A stretch of DNA of 64,000 bases from Pseudomonas poae (GTDB taxonomy: Bacteria > Pseudomonadota > Gammaproteobacteria > Pseudomonadales > Pseudomonadaceae): positions 4,416,001 through 4,480,000 of the forward strand of contig CP034537.1 of NCBI GenBank assembly GCA_004000515.1. The letters are read 5' to 3'. The translations under genes were made by a program, and so were the position numbers. This document shows, one piece after another, positions 17,762 through 27,040 of this stretch. The stretch's first letter is position 1. Each line of letters begins with the position of its first letter. The notes under the pieces are model-generated. The model was not told the DNA's origin, made no database searches, and was given only the letters and a program-made list of their open reading frames with translations.

Positions 17762-20188
17762 ATGACCTCCACCATGCACCCCATCCGCCCCTTCAAGGCC
17801 CTGAGCCTGGCCGTTGCCCTGGCTGCCATCGCGCCGCTGCACAGCGCGGCGGCAGCAGACGCGGCGCCTACCAGCGCGGCGCGCAGCTACACCCTCGCGC
17901 CGGGGCCGTTGGGCAATGTGTTGGCGCAGTTCGCGGCGTTGTCGGGGGTGCCGTTGTCATTTGATTCCACGCTGCTCAACAACCAGCAGAGCCCTGGTTT
18001 GCAAGGCAGCTACACCGCGCAGTCGGGTTTCATGCAGTTGCTGCAAGGCAGCGGTTATACCCTGCAAAGCACGAGCGCCAACGGCTACACCGTGGTGCCC
18101 GAGGCCACGGGCGAGGCGGTGCAACTGGGGGCGACCACCATCAGCGGCGAGAGCGGGGCGCAGGCAGATACCTATGGCGGTGGCCAGGTGGCGCGTTCGG
18201 CCAGGCTTGGGGTGTTGGGCAATCGCTCGATCAATGACGTGCCGTTCAGCGTGGTCAGCTATACCGCCAAGACCATTGCCGACCAGCAGGCACGTACCGT
18301 CGGTGATGTGCTGCTCAACGATGCGTCGGTGCGCCAATCGTCGGGCTTTGGCAACTTCTCCCAGGTGTTCACTATTCGCGGCCTGCCGCTGAACACCGAT
18401 GACATCGCGTTCAACGGCCTGTACGGCGTACTACCCCGGCAGATCATCACCACCGAAGCCCTTGAGCGTGTGGAGTTGTTCAAAGGCCCCAATGCCTTCG
18501 TCAATGGCGTTTCCCCAGCAGGTTCGGGGATTGGCGGCAGCGTCAACCTGGTACCCAAGCGCGCTGAAGACACCGCCACCCGCAGCGTCACCCTCGACGC
18601 TGCCAGCGGCGGGCAAACCGGTGGTCACCTGGACCTGGGCCAGCGCTTTGGCGAAGACAATCGCTTTGGCGCACGGGTCAACCTGGCCAAACATGGCGGC
18701 GACACAGCCATTGATGATGAATTCAAAAGCTCGCAGTTGGTCGCCGTGGCCCTGGATTACCGTGGCGAGCGCCTGCGCGTCTCCACCGATTTTGGCTACC
18801 AGAAAGAGCGCATCAACAACGGTCGCTCGGTGGTCTACCCCAACGGCACCCAAGTGCCCAAGGCCCCGTCGGCCAAGCACAACTATGCCCAGGACTGGAG
18901 CTGGTCGGAGCTGGAAGACACCTACGGCATGTTCAATGCCGAATACGACCTCAATGAAAGCTGGACCGCCTATGTGGGCGGCGGGGCCAAGCACACGCGG
19001 GAAAACGGTCAGTATTCATCGCTGTATGTGGGCAACGACGGCAGCGGGCGCGTGGGCTTTTGTACTCGCCCCACGACGAAGACAACAAGAGCGCCATGGC
19101 TGGCCTTAATGGGCACTTCAATACGGGGCCGGTGACCCATCAGATGAACTTCGGTTTGTCGGGTATCTGGGGCGAGCAGCGCTCGGCGTTTGAAGCGATC
19201 CTGCAAGCCAACCGCAAGCCGGGCAACCTGTACAACCCGACGCAGATTCCGCGACCGACCGTGACGTATTTCGGCAGCGATATTCATGACCCGCGCGTGG
19301 TCGGCAAGAACCGCATCAAGAGCGCAGCGGTATCCGATACCCTGGGCTTTATCGATGATCGGGTACTGTTGACCCTCGGCGTGCGCCGACAAACGATCGA
19401 AGTGGATGCGTGGAACACCACAACAGGTGTGCGCAATGCCAACTACGCGGAGTCGATTACGACGCCGGTTTACGGTGTGGTGATCAAGCCCTGGGAGCAT
19501 GTGTCGTTCTATGCCAACCGCATTGAGGGCCTGGCCCAGGGGCCGACGGCGCCGCTGACCAACGTCACCAACCCGGGTGAAGTGTTTGCGCCCAACCGCA
19601 GCAAACAGACTGAGGCAGGCGTGAAGCTGGATTGGGATACCTATGGCGCGACGCTGGGGGTATACCGCATCGAGCAGCCGAACAGCGCCACCAACACCAA
19701 CGCCAATGGCACCAACACGTTCAGCGTCGATGGCAAGCAAATCAACAAGGGTGTGGAGCTGAATGTCTTCGGTGAGCCGGTCGATGGCTTGCGCTTGCTG
19801 GCCGGTGCGACCTGGATGAACACCGAGCTGCAGAACACGTCCAACGGCCTTACCGATGGCAATCGCGCCGCCGGCGTGCCGCGTTTCCAATACAACGTGG
19901 GGCGGACTGGGACATTCCGGGCATTCAGGGGCGGCCGTCAATGCGCGGGTGCTGCGCACAGGTGGCGAATATGTCAACGCCACGAACACGCTGAACATCC
20001 CGGCCTGGACCCGCGTCGACCTCGGCGCCCGTTATGGTTTCAAGGCCGACGACAAGTACATCACCCTGCGCGCCAACGTCGAGAACGTGGCGAACAAGGC
20101 GTATTGGGCGTCGGCTTCTACGGCCAACAACTACCTGACCCAGGGCGAGCCACGCACCGTGAAAGTCTCGGCCAAGGTAGATTTCTAA
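17762..20188 (+). CDS. TonB-dependent siderophore transducer/receptor (3 frameshifts)
   Basis: About 809 residues after correction. Signal peptide, then an STN signalling domain (YTLAPGPLGNVLAQFAALSG, residues ~40-110) that interacts with the FecR protein. The plug follows (DVPFSVVSYTAKTIADQQAR ... ERVELFKGPNAFVNGVSPAG), then a beta-barrel ending NYLTQGEPRTVKVSAKVDF with terminal Phe. Bases are missing at T4 19058-19061, G4 19899-19902 and G4 19928-19931; restoring each keeps the barrel continuous (e.g. GFLYSPHDEDNKS; NVGADWDIPGIQGAAVNAR). The ATG at 17762 is favoured since AGGA lies 6 bases upstream. Outer-membrane import of a ferric siderophore, probably a foreign one, regulated by the adjacent FecI/FecR pair. 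Confidence 0.9.
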
Positions 20189-20197
20189 CCGGCGATG

Positions 20198-20222
20198 GGT
20201 GAGCGGGACAAGCCCGCTCACC
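20198..20222. terminator. Hairpin after the TonB receptor
   Basis: GGTGAGCGGG-ACAAG-CCCGCTCACC is a perfect 10-base stem 10 bases after the receptor stop. There is no T tract, so this may be a half REP of the GTGAGCGGGCTTG type acting as an mRNA end, not a classical terminator. Confidence 0.55.
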
Positions 20223-20361
20223 ACCCCAAAAAGGTCTGAGCGCCACGATGACCTGTGCCAGCCAGGTCGCTATTCCCCATTGGAATGCCCCTATAAAAAC
20301 CGGCCATTGTCTTTCTCTTCTGTGATCTCGTAGCGTGGAGTTTCATCAGAGGAGACCCGCC

Positions 20362-20994
20362 ATGAACTCACCGTTGTTGCGCCTGTACGTCGATGCCCAG
20401 TTCACCAGCCCCTACGCGATGTCGGTGTTTGTAGCCCTGCGAGAAAAAGGCCTGGCCTTCGATACGCTGACCCTGGACCTGGACACCGCGCAAAACCGCA
20501 CAGCCGACTTTGCCAAGCTGTCCCTCACACAGCGCGTGCCGACGTTGGTGGACGGCGAGTTTGCGCTGTCGGAGTCTTCGGCGATCACCGAATACCTGGA
20601 AGAGACTTACCCCGAGACGCCGATCTATCCGGTCGATCCAAAGCAGCGGGCGAGGGCGCGGCAGGTACAGGCCTGGTTGCGCAGCGACTTGCTGCCGATT
20701 CGCCAGGAGCGTTCGACGCTGGTGGTGTTTTATGGGCAGAAGATGCCGCCACTGTCGCCTACTGCCGAGGCGGCGGCGCGCAAATTGATCAGTGCGGCAC
20801 AGGCGCTGTTGGTGGGGAACCCGGCGAACCTGTTCGGTGAATGGTCAATTGCCGATGTGGACCTGGCCGTGATGCTCAATCGGCTGATCCTGAATGGCGA
20901 CAGCGTGCCCGCCGAGTTGGTGGAATACGCGCAACGCCAATGGCAGCGGCCGTCCGTGCAAGCGTGGGTTCAGCAGCAACGCCCGGCGCTATAA
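20362..20994 (+). CDS. Glutathione S-transferase (YfcF-like)
   Basis: 210 residues, intact. The N-terminal thioredoxin-like half has SPYAMSVFVALREKGLAFD (conserved serine region), QRVPTLVDG (cis-proline) and LSESSAITEYLEE (glutathione-gamma-glutamyl site). The C-terminal half is all-helical with SIADVDLAVMLNRL. GGAGA lies upstream of the ATG at 20362. Cytoplasmic conjugation or peroxidase role; substrate unknown. It stands alone between the receptor and the GntR unit. Confidence 0.9.
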   Translation: MNSPLLRLYVDAQFTSPYAMSVFVALREKGLAFDTLTLDLDTAQNRTADFAKLSLTQRVPTLVDGEFALSESSAITEYLEETYPETPIYPVDPKQRARARQVQAWLRSDLLPIRQERSTLVVFYGQKMPPLSPTAEAAARKLISAAQALLVGNPANLFGEWSIADVDLAVMLNRLILNGDSVPAELVEYAQRQWQRPSVQAWVQQQRPAL

Positions 20995-21067
20995 ACCAAC
21001 CATTCATCTTCGCGTGTGGTGGCGCCCTTGACAGGTGTCACCCGGCGGACGAATACTCTCGCCATAT

Positions 21068-21079
21068 TCATATATATGA
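21068..21079. promoter_or_regulatory. Candidate GntR operator
   Basis: TCATATATATGA is a perfect 12-base palindrome 27 bases ahead of the GntR start, in an AT-rich patch that should hold the promoter. Autoregulation by the adjacent HutC-type regulator is inferred. The T/A-rich alternating core could also be part of a -10 region. Confidence 0.45.
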
Positions 21080-21105
21080 CTAAATAACAAAGTGAATGTG
21101 GCCCC

Positions 21106-21837
21106 ATGAATACCTTGTCCAGTGATGCCCGTCTGCCGCTTTATCAACGCCTGCGTGACCACTTGGTTGAGCAGATCGCCAATAACCGCTGGCGTCCCGG
21201 CGAAGCCATTCCCACTGAAGCGGTGCTGTCCGCCGAGTACGAGCTGTCTACCGGTACTGTGCGCAAGGCGGTGGATGCACTGGTGAGCGAGGGCATTCTC
21301 GAACGCCAGCAAGGGCGTGGCACCTTCGTGCGCCGTCCGCAGTTCCAGTCCTCCCTGTTTCGATTTTTCCGTTTCCAAGGCCCATCGGGCGAGCGCCAGG
21401 TGCCCGAGAGCCGCATCCTGACGGTCGAGTCGGTGGCCGCGCCGTCAGCAGTCAGCGAGGCATTGGGCCTGGCGTCTGAGGCGCAAGTGATTCGCATCGT
21501 GCGTACCCGTCTGTTTGACGTGCAACCGTTGCTGGCCGAAGAAATCTGGCTACCGCGCGCGCGCTTCCAGGCGTTGCTGGACATCGACCTGTCCGCGCAA
21601 GGCCCGTTGCTCTACCCGGTGTATGAAAGCGTTTGCGGGCAAGTGGTGGCTTCGGCCGAGGAAACCCTCACCGCCGAATCGGTGAACGAGGTGTACGCGC
21701 GCTTGCTGCAGGTGCCGGTCCACAGCCCGGTGGTGGTGATCGAACGCCTGGCCCGCGATTACGCCGGCCAACCGCTGGAGTGGCGACGCTCCCGAGGGCA
21801 TGCCGAGCACTTCCGCTACCGCGTGGATATCCGCTGA
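21106..21837 (+). CDS. GntR-family (HutC-type) transcriptional regulator
   Basis: 243 residues, intact. The N-terminal winged helix (WRPGEAIPTEAVLSAEYELS, then TGTVRKAVDALVSEGILER) is followed by GRGTFVRRPQFQ and a UTRA ligand-binding domain (residues ~95-235). It is first in a three-gene set with an MFS importer and an amidohydrolase, so it probably represses them until the imported compound or its product is present. Confidence 0.92.
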   Translation: MNTLSSDARLPLYQRLRDHLVEQIANNRWRPGEAIPTEAVLSAEYELSTGTVRKAVDALVSEGILERQQGRGTFVRRPQFQSSLFRFFRFQGPSGERQVPESRILTVESVAAPSAVSEALGLASEAQVIRIVRTRLFDVQPLLAEEIWLPRARFQALLDIDLSAQGPLLYPVYESVCGQVVASAEETLTAESVNEVYARLLQVPVHSPVVVIERLARDYAGQPLEWRRSRGHAEHFRYRVDIR

Positions 21838-21935
21838 CCCCATACCCGCACCGTTAACTGTTTGCCCAACACTGGCCCTGTTCTGGCGCGGTTCGCGCCC
21901 GGCTGCCTCGCGTTTGACCTATAAGGATAAAAATC

Positions 21936-23199
21936 ATGTTCAGTTGGTATCGCCAAGTCACTCCTCGGGAGCGCAAAACGTTCTGGGCCTGCTTCGGCGG
22001 ATGGTCCCTCGACGCATTGGAAGTACAGATGTTCGGCCTGGCGATCCCGGCACTGATTGCCGCCTTCGCCTTGAGCAAGGGCGATGCGGGGCTGATCAGC
22101 GGTGTCACGCTGGTCACCTCGGCCATCGGTGGTTGGGTCGGCGGCACCTTGTCCGACCGTTACGGCCGCGTGCGCACCCTGCAATGGATGATCCTGTGGT
22201 TTTCGTTCTTCACCTTTTGTCGGCGTTCGTCACCGGCTTCCACCAGTTGTTGATCGTCAAGGCGCTGCAGGGCTTCGGTATTGGCGGTGAGTGGGCGGCA
22301 GGCGCGGTGTTGATGGCCGAGACCATCAACCCGAAATATCGCGGCAAGGTGATGGGTACCGTGCAAAGCGCCTGGGCCGTGGGCTGGGGCGTGGCGGTCG
22401 GGGTGTTTGCGCTGATCTATTCGTTCGTGCCGCAGGACATGGCGTGGCGTGTGATGTTTGTGGTGGGTTTGCTGCCGTCGTTCCTGATCATTTGGGTGCG
22501 CCGCAATGTCGAAGAGCCCGACAGCTTTCAACGCCTGCAAAAGGAACACGCGATTCCACAGAGTTTTTTCAAATCGCTGGCGGGCATTTTTCGCCCTGAG
22601 TTGATTCGCGTCACGTTGTTCGGCGGGTTGCTGGGCCTGGGTGCCCACGGCGGTTACCACGCGGTAATGACCTGGTTGCCGACCTTTTTAAAGACCGAGC
22701 GTAACCTGTCGGTGCTCAACTCCGGCGGTTACCTGGCCGTGATCATCTTTGCCTTCTGGTGTGGCTGCATCGCCAGCGGCTTGCTGATCGACCGTATCGG
22801 GCGGCGCAAGAATATCGTGTTGTTTGCCTTGTGCTGCGTGGTCACCGTACAGGCCTATGTGTTCCTGCCACTGACCAATACGCAGATGCTGTTCCTCGGC
22901 TTCCCGCTGGGCTTCTTCGCGGCGGGGATTCCAGCCAGCCTGGGGCGCTGTTCAACGAGTTGTACCCGGCGGATGTGCGCGGCGCTGGCGTGGGTTTTTG
23001 CTACAACTTCGGGCGAGTGCTGTCGGCGGTGTTCCCCTTCCTGGTAGGGCATATGAGTGATTCGATGTCCCTGGGCTCGGCCATCGGTATCGATGCCGGG
23101 ATAGCCTACGGCGTCGCCGTGATTGCTGCACTGTGCCTGCCCGAAACCCGAGGCCGGGTATTGGAAGCGACACCCGTCGGCCAGCGCGCCGAGGCTTGA
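21936..23199 (+). CDS. MFS transporter, aromatic-acid/AAHS type (2 frameshifts)
   Basis: About 421 residues after correction, 12 predicted membrane segments. GWSLDALEVQMFGLAIPAL in helix 1 and GGTLSDRYGRVRT in loop 2-3 are typical of the aromatic acid:H+ symporter group (PcaK/BenK/MhpT-like). Bases are missing in T4 22215-22218 (restored: FTFLSAFVTGFHQ) and G4 22942-22945 (restored: ASLGALFNELYPADVRGAG). It is an inner-membrane proton symporter for an organic acid. Between the GntR regulator and amidohydrolase, so the cargo is probably hydrolysed by the latter. Confidence 0.88.
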
Positions 23200-23218
23200 A
23201 CCCTTTTACTTTTGAAAG

Positions 23219-24061
23219 ATGAACCCCATGCTTGATAACTGCTCCATCACGGGTATCGACGCCCACGCCCATGTGTTCAGCCGCGCGCTGGCCCTGGCCG
23301 GTGAACGTCGCTACACACCCGGCTACGACGCCACGCTGGCGGACTACCTCGGCCACTTGCATGCCAATGGCCTGAGCCACGGCGTGCTGGTGCAGCCCAG
23401 CTTTTTAGGCACCGACAACCGCTATCTGTTGGACGCCTTGCAGCAGGCACCAGAGCGGTTGCGCGGTGTGGTGGTTGTGGCACGCGATATTCCCCGCAAC
23501 GCTTTGCAGGCCATGGCCCGTGTCGGTGTGGTGGGCGTGCGGTTGAACCTGGTGGGCAGGGCGCTGCCGGATTTTGCCGAGCACGGCTGGAAGGCATTCT
23601 TTGAACACATCGCCGAGCTGGGCTGGCACGTGGAGTTGCATCGAGACGTGGACGACCTGCCGCACTTGGTGCGTGAGTTGCTGCCGTTTGGGGTCAAGCT
23701 GGTGATCGATCACTTTGGGCGTCCGGATGCGCGATTGGGTGTCGAGCAACACGGTTTTGCGCAGCTGCTGGAACTGGGCCGCAGTGGACACCTATGGCTG
23801 AAAGTCTCGGGCATCTACCGCTTGGCCGGCACGCCCGCGCAGAACCTGGAGTTTGCCCGCCAGGCCATGCCTTTACTGCAACAGAGTTTTGGCCTGAGCC
23901 GCTTGGTGTGGGGCAGCGACTGGCCCCATACCCAACATGAATCGTCTATCGGTTACGCCAGTGTGATCGAGCAGCGCCAGGCCTTGGGTTGCTCGGCGCA
24001 GGTCGAGCAAGCGTTGCTGATCGACACACCCCGCCAGTTATTCGGCTTCCAGCACCCGTAG
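23219..24061 (+). CDS. Amidohydrolase-family (PDC hydrolase-like) lactonase/hydrolase
   Basis: 280 residues, intact TIM-barrel hydrolase. Metal and substrate motifs: GIDAHAHVF near residue 15, VELHRDVDD, VIDHFGRPD and LVWGSDWPHTQHE. The layout is that of 2-pyrone-4,6-dicarboxylate hydrolase and related lactonases (PF04909 type). It follows the MFS gene by 19 bases and completes the GntR-controlled unit. Likely cytoplasmic hydrolysis of an imported lactone or ester; the exact substrate is open. Its 3' end overlaps the convergent small gene by 24 bases. Confidence 0.87.
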   Translation: MNPMLDNCSITGIDAHAHVFSRALALAGERRYTPGYDATLADYLGHLHANGLSHGVLVQPSFLGTDNRYLLDALQQAPERLRGVVVVARDIPRNALQAMARVGVVGVRLNLVGRALPDFAEHGWKAFFEHIAELGWHVELHRDVDDLPHLVRELLPFGVKLVIDHFGRPDARLGVEQHGFAQLLELGRSGHLWLKVSGIYRLAGTPAQNLEFARQAMPLLQQSFGLSRLVWGSDWPHTQHESSIGYASVIEQRQALGCSAQVEQALLIDTPRQLFGFQHP

Positions 24062-24301
24062 CCAATCCTCTTTTACCCGACGGTCCAGGTCTTCCCAGTC
24101 GGCCATGCCCAGCACTCGCGTGGTGTTCAAGCCACGCAGGTAACCGCGCAGTTGCTGGGCGCTGGCAATCACCTGGTCCGAATCTGCGGTGTCGTCCTGC
24201 AGCACGGTTTCATAGTCGACCAGGTAATCGGCGACCCGCTCGCGAAACTCCGGCAAGACAGCTTCGCGGATGCGATCGAAGGTTTTCTGGTGGGGCTTCA
24301 T
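24038..24301 (-). CDS. Conserved hypothetical protein
   Basis: 87 residues, intact, acidic and helical (FDRIREAVLPEFRERVADYL; TADSDQVIASAQQLRGYL), with no signal peptide or membrane segment. I do not recognise the family. AAGGACTCCGCT lies ahead of its ATG, giving a plausible ribosome site. It converges on and overlaps the amidohydrolase gene at its 3' end. Confidence 0.7.
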   Translation of the reverse strand: MKPHQKTFDRIREAVLPEFRERVADYLVDYETVLQDDTADSDQVIASAQQLRGYLRGLNTTRVLGMADWEDLDRRVKEDWLRVLEAE

Positions 24302-24432
24302 AGCGGAGTCCTTATAGATTTTATGGGTGCACTATCGGTTCAGATAATAGTCACCATCACGGATCGCAAGTTCTGTTTTTTCAGGAAAAGCGGAAAATCA
24401 CCTCATCGAAACGCTGTTCAAGGAAATGCGCG

Positions 24433-25078
24433 ATGAGGACGTTTATCCAGCTGGGTTTAATGGTGCTGATGCTTGGCACAGTCATCATGAATAATGCGGC
24501 ATTCGCTGATGATCTGCGTGATAGCCATTTGCTACCTATCGACGGTAGCGTAGACTCCCCTGCAACATGCGCAGTCGGTGGGTGTGTTACTGAGCGATAA
24601 CACCCGCGACAACCTCAGCTACCTTGAACGCTACCACGACATGGCCTTGAACGGCGCCAAGGATGCCCTCGACGGTCGCATCCGCGAGGCGTTCGTCAAC
24701 AGCTCCGACCCGGAACTGGCCATTGATTGGTTGATGAGCTCGCTGCAGGGAACCTTTCTGTCGGTTACGGTCTACGACAACCTGGATGCCCTGGTGCAGG
24801 CTCACCCCGACGTGGTGGTGATGCTCGATACCCATAACCAACTGCTGACCCAGCGTAATGATGTGGTCGAGGCGCGGTTTGTTGCACGGTTCTATGACGC
24901 GAACCTGCAATACATCGCCAAGGCCGAAGGCTCGGTACACAAACAGGTGCCGTCAGTGTGGGTGCATGACAAGGCCGCACCGGAGATTGCCGCGCAGATC
25001 GAGCAGCAACGGGATGTACAACTGGACGCCTTGAAGCAGTTTGACGTGTCGCTCAAGGCGTTGGTGCAAGCGGGTTGA
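24433..25078 (+). CDS. Secreted protein of unknown function (frameshifted)
   Basis: About 214 residues after correction. The N-terminus MRTFIQLGLMVLMLGTVIMN ... AFA is a clear signal peptide. The mature part is helical and acidic (SVGVLLSDNTRDNLSYLERY; DPELAIDWLMSSLQGTFL; PDVVVMLDTHNQLL). One C too many in the run 24557-24560 breaks the frame; removing it gives GSVDSLQHAQSVGVLL. Family not recognised. It lies directly ahead of a small lipoprotein gene on the same strand, and the two may form an envelope operon. Confidence 0.7.
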
Positions 25079-25112
25079 TGTGAACTTTTATCTTTAATTT
25101 CAGGATTTTTTC

Positions 25113-25453
25113 ATGCGTTCTTTTTTGTTCCGGCCCTGGCCTTCGCATCGCTGTTGCTGGCCGGTTGCGTGTCTGCACCCAACGCCCCGACCCTGACCTT
25201 GCAAACCGACAAAGGCCCTGAGGCCTATGCGCAGTGCGTGGTGACCAAGCTTGAGAAGCACGGGATCACCTCGACCGTGACGCAGAACTCGCGCCACGCC
25301 AAAGTGGTGTTGACCAGCAAGATCGCTGCCGATGATGTGCTGGAGGCCTACAAGGCCCAGGATGGTGGCAAGGTGTTCTTGTATGAGCGCAAGCCGCTGG
25401 CGTCGGCGCTTACGCCGTCGCGGTTGGAGTTGGCTGCGCAAGCCTGTAAGTAA
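25113..25453 (+). CDS. Small lipoprotein (frameshifted at signal peptide)
   Basis: About 113 residues after correction. Adding one T to the run 25121-25126 gives MRSFFVPALAFASLLLAGCV, a lipoprotein signal with lipobox LLAGC. The mature part (NAPTLTLQTDKGPEAYAQCV; KLEKHGITSTVTQNSRHAKV) is small and unrecognised. Mature residue 2 after the cysteine is Val, so outer-membrane sorting is likely. It follows the secreted protein by 34 bases. Confidence 0.7.
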
Positions 25454-25484
25454 CACACAATTCCACATTTGGATAAGTGCAGGG

Positions 25485-26231
25485 CTAGGGCTTGGCTTCG
25501 TTGCTGAAACTATCGACGACTTTGACCAGCCCTTTGGCAGCCAACCTCACCAACTCACCACCTTTCTCCACCGTCGCCAGCGCCGGGTCCGAGCCCATGC
25601 GCCCGTCAGGGAAGCGCGCGCGGAAGTCCAGCGCTTCACGGATCGGCCCGGTATTGGCGATCTGCGGCGAATACTCGGCAGTCTTGATCGATTCCGGGTA
25701 CGCCCACTGCGTCACCGCAATCTCCGACGGTGTGGCATGGCTGCCGTGGCCGACCGGGAATTGCTGGTGAGCCAGCTCGTTGACGCCTTCCAAATCCCAC
25801 CAGTTCACCAGTTTCAAGGCAAACCCGGCCGGGCGACGGGCAAAGCTCGCTTCGGCGTACAGCTCGGAAAACGCCGCTTCAATCGTGGCGATATTGCCGC
25901 CATGGCCGTTGAGGAACAGGATCTTGTCAAAACCATGCCCGGCCAGCGAGCGCACCCAGTCGCCAATCGCGGCGATAAAGGTGGAAGGGCGCAGGGAGAT
26001 GGTGCCGGGGAAACCCAGGTGATGCTGGGCCATGCCGATGTTGAAGGTGGGGCCGATCAGGATGTCGGCGTTGGCCTGCGCCTCATGGGCGATGATTTCC
26101 GGGCACATCCAGTCGGTACCCAACAGGCCGGTGGGGCCGTGCTGTTCATTGGAACCGATGGGGATCACCACCGTGCGGCTACGTTCCAGGAACTGTCCGA
26201 TCTCGATCCAGGTGGACTTGTGTAGAAGCAT
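25485..26231 (-). CDS. Creatininase-family amidohydrolase
   Basis: 248 residues, intact. Metal-binding motifs of the creatinine amidohydrolase fold: VVIPIGSNEQHGPTGLLGTD near residue 22 and ILFLNGHGGNIATIEAAF near 107, plus a C-terminal Glu-rich region. The family opens cyclic amides (creatinine, 3-dehydro or mycofactocin-like substrates); specificity cannot be assigned. It stands alone, with a short intergenic gap to the L,D-transpeptidase behind it. Confidence 0.9.
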   Translation of the reverse strand: MLLHKSTWIEIGQFLERSRTVVIPIGSNEQHGPTGLLGTDWMCPEIIAHEAQANADILIGPTFNIGMAQHHLGFPGTISLRPSTFIAAIGDWVRSLAGHGFDKILFLNGHGGNIATIEAAFSELYAEASFARRPAGFALKLVNWWDLEGVNELAHQQFPVGHGSHATPSEIAVTQWAYPESIKTAEYSPQIANTGPIREALDFRARFPDGRMGSDPALATVEKGGELVRLAAKGLVKVVDSFSNEAKP

Positions 26232-26272
26232 GCGACGTTCTCTTTTATCTGTCTTTTGTATAGGGAGACAGG

Positions 26273-27000
26273 CTATCCGCCACGGATTGTACGACTACTC
26301 GCCACTTGTTGGGGTTTGCAATTGAGGTAGGTCGAGGACTTCAACCAGTGCTGGTCGGGGTACCACGAAAACATGAACTGCCCATCCTTGAGCTTATCCA
26401 CCACCTGGCGCGCCACCTGCGGGCGTACGGCCGGGCAACCCTGGCTGCGGCCGATGCGACCTTCGCGCTTGCTCCACAGCGGGCTTACATAGTCGGCGGC
26501 GTGGATCACCAGCGCACGGTCGCGTGCCTGGTCATTGAAGCCAGGCTCCAGGCCGTCCATGCGCAGCGAGTAGCCGTGGGCGCCCAGGTAGCTTTCCTGG
26601 GTGCGGAACAAACCCAGGCTGGACTGGTGGCTGCCTTCGCGATTGGAGAATTGAGTGGCGAAGTTCTCCCCGGACTTGGCGCCATGGGCCACCAGGTCGC
26701 GCAGTACCAGGGTTTTCTTGCGCAAATCGAAGATCCACAGCCGACGGGCGGTCGAGGGCTGGGAGTAGTCAATAACCGCTAGGCGTTCTGAGCGTTCCTC
26801 GCCGTTATTGACTGCACACTGCACCGCGCTCAAGGCGCTTTTGAGTACAGTGGGATTGAGTTCTGGAGCCGAGCGCGCGAGGCTGCTATACAAGGTAGGA
26901 GGGTGCCATTGGCGGCGAGCGCAAAATTGCTCAACGCGGTCAGGCTCACGGTGATTAAACCCAACGTGATCATGTTGAGCCGGCACAAAAAAGTCAGCAT
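26273..27000 (-). CDS. Murein L,D-transpeptidase, YkuD_2 type (frameshifted)
   Basis: About 242 residues after correction. Signal peptide MLTFLCRLNMITLGLITVSL ... NFALA; mature AANGTLPTLYSSLARSAPEL. The catalytic cysteine lies in GRIGRSQGCPAVRPQVARQV, with the upstream His in ALVIHAADYVS, as in the second YkuD-like family. A base is lost at 26898-26899, between NGTL and PTLYSS. It should cross-link or edit peptidoglycan in the periplasm. It starts 40 bases from the divergent transpeptidase gene at 27041. Confidence 0.85.
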
Positions 27001-27040
27001 CTGCAGTACATCCCCCCGCTGCGGATTGGAGTTAAGCCAA

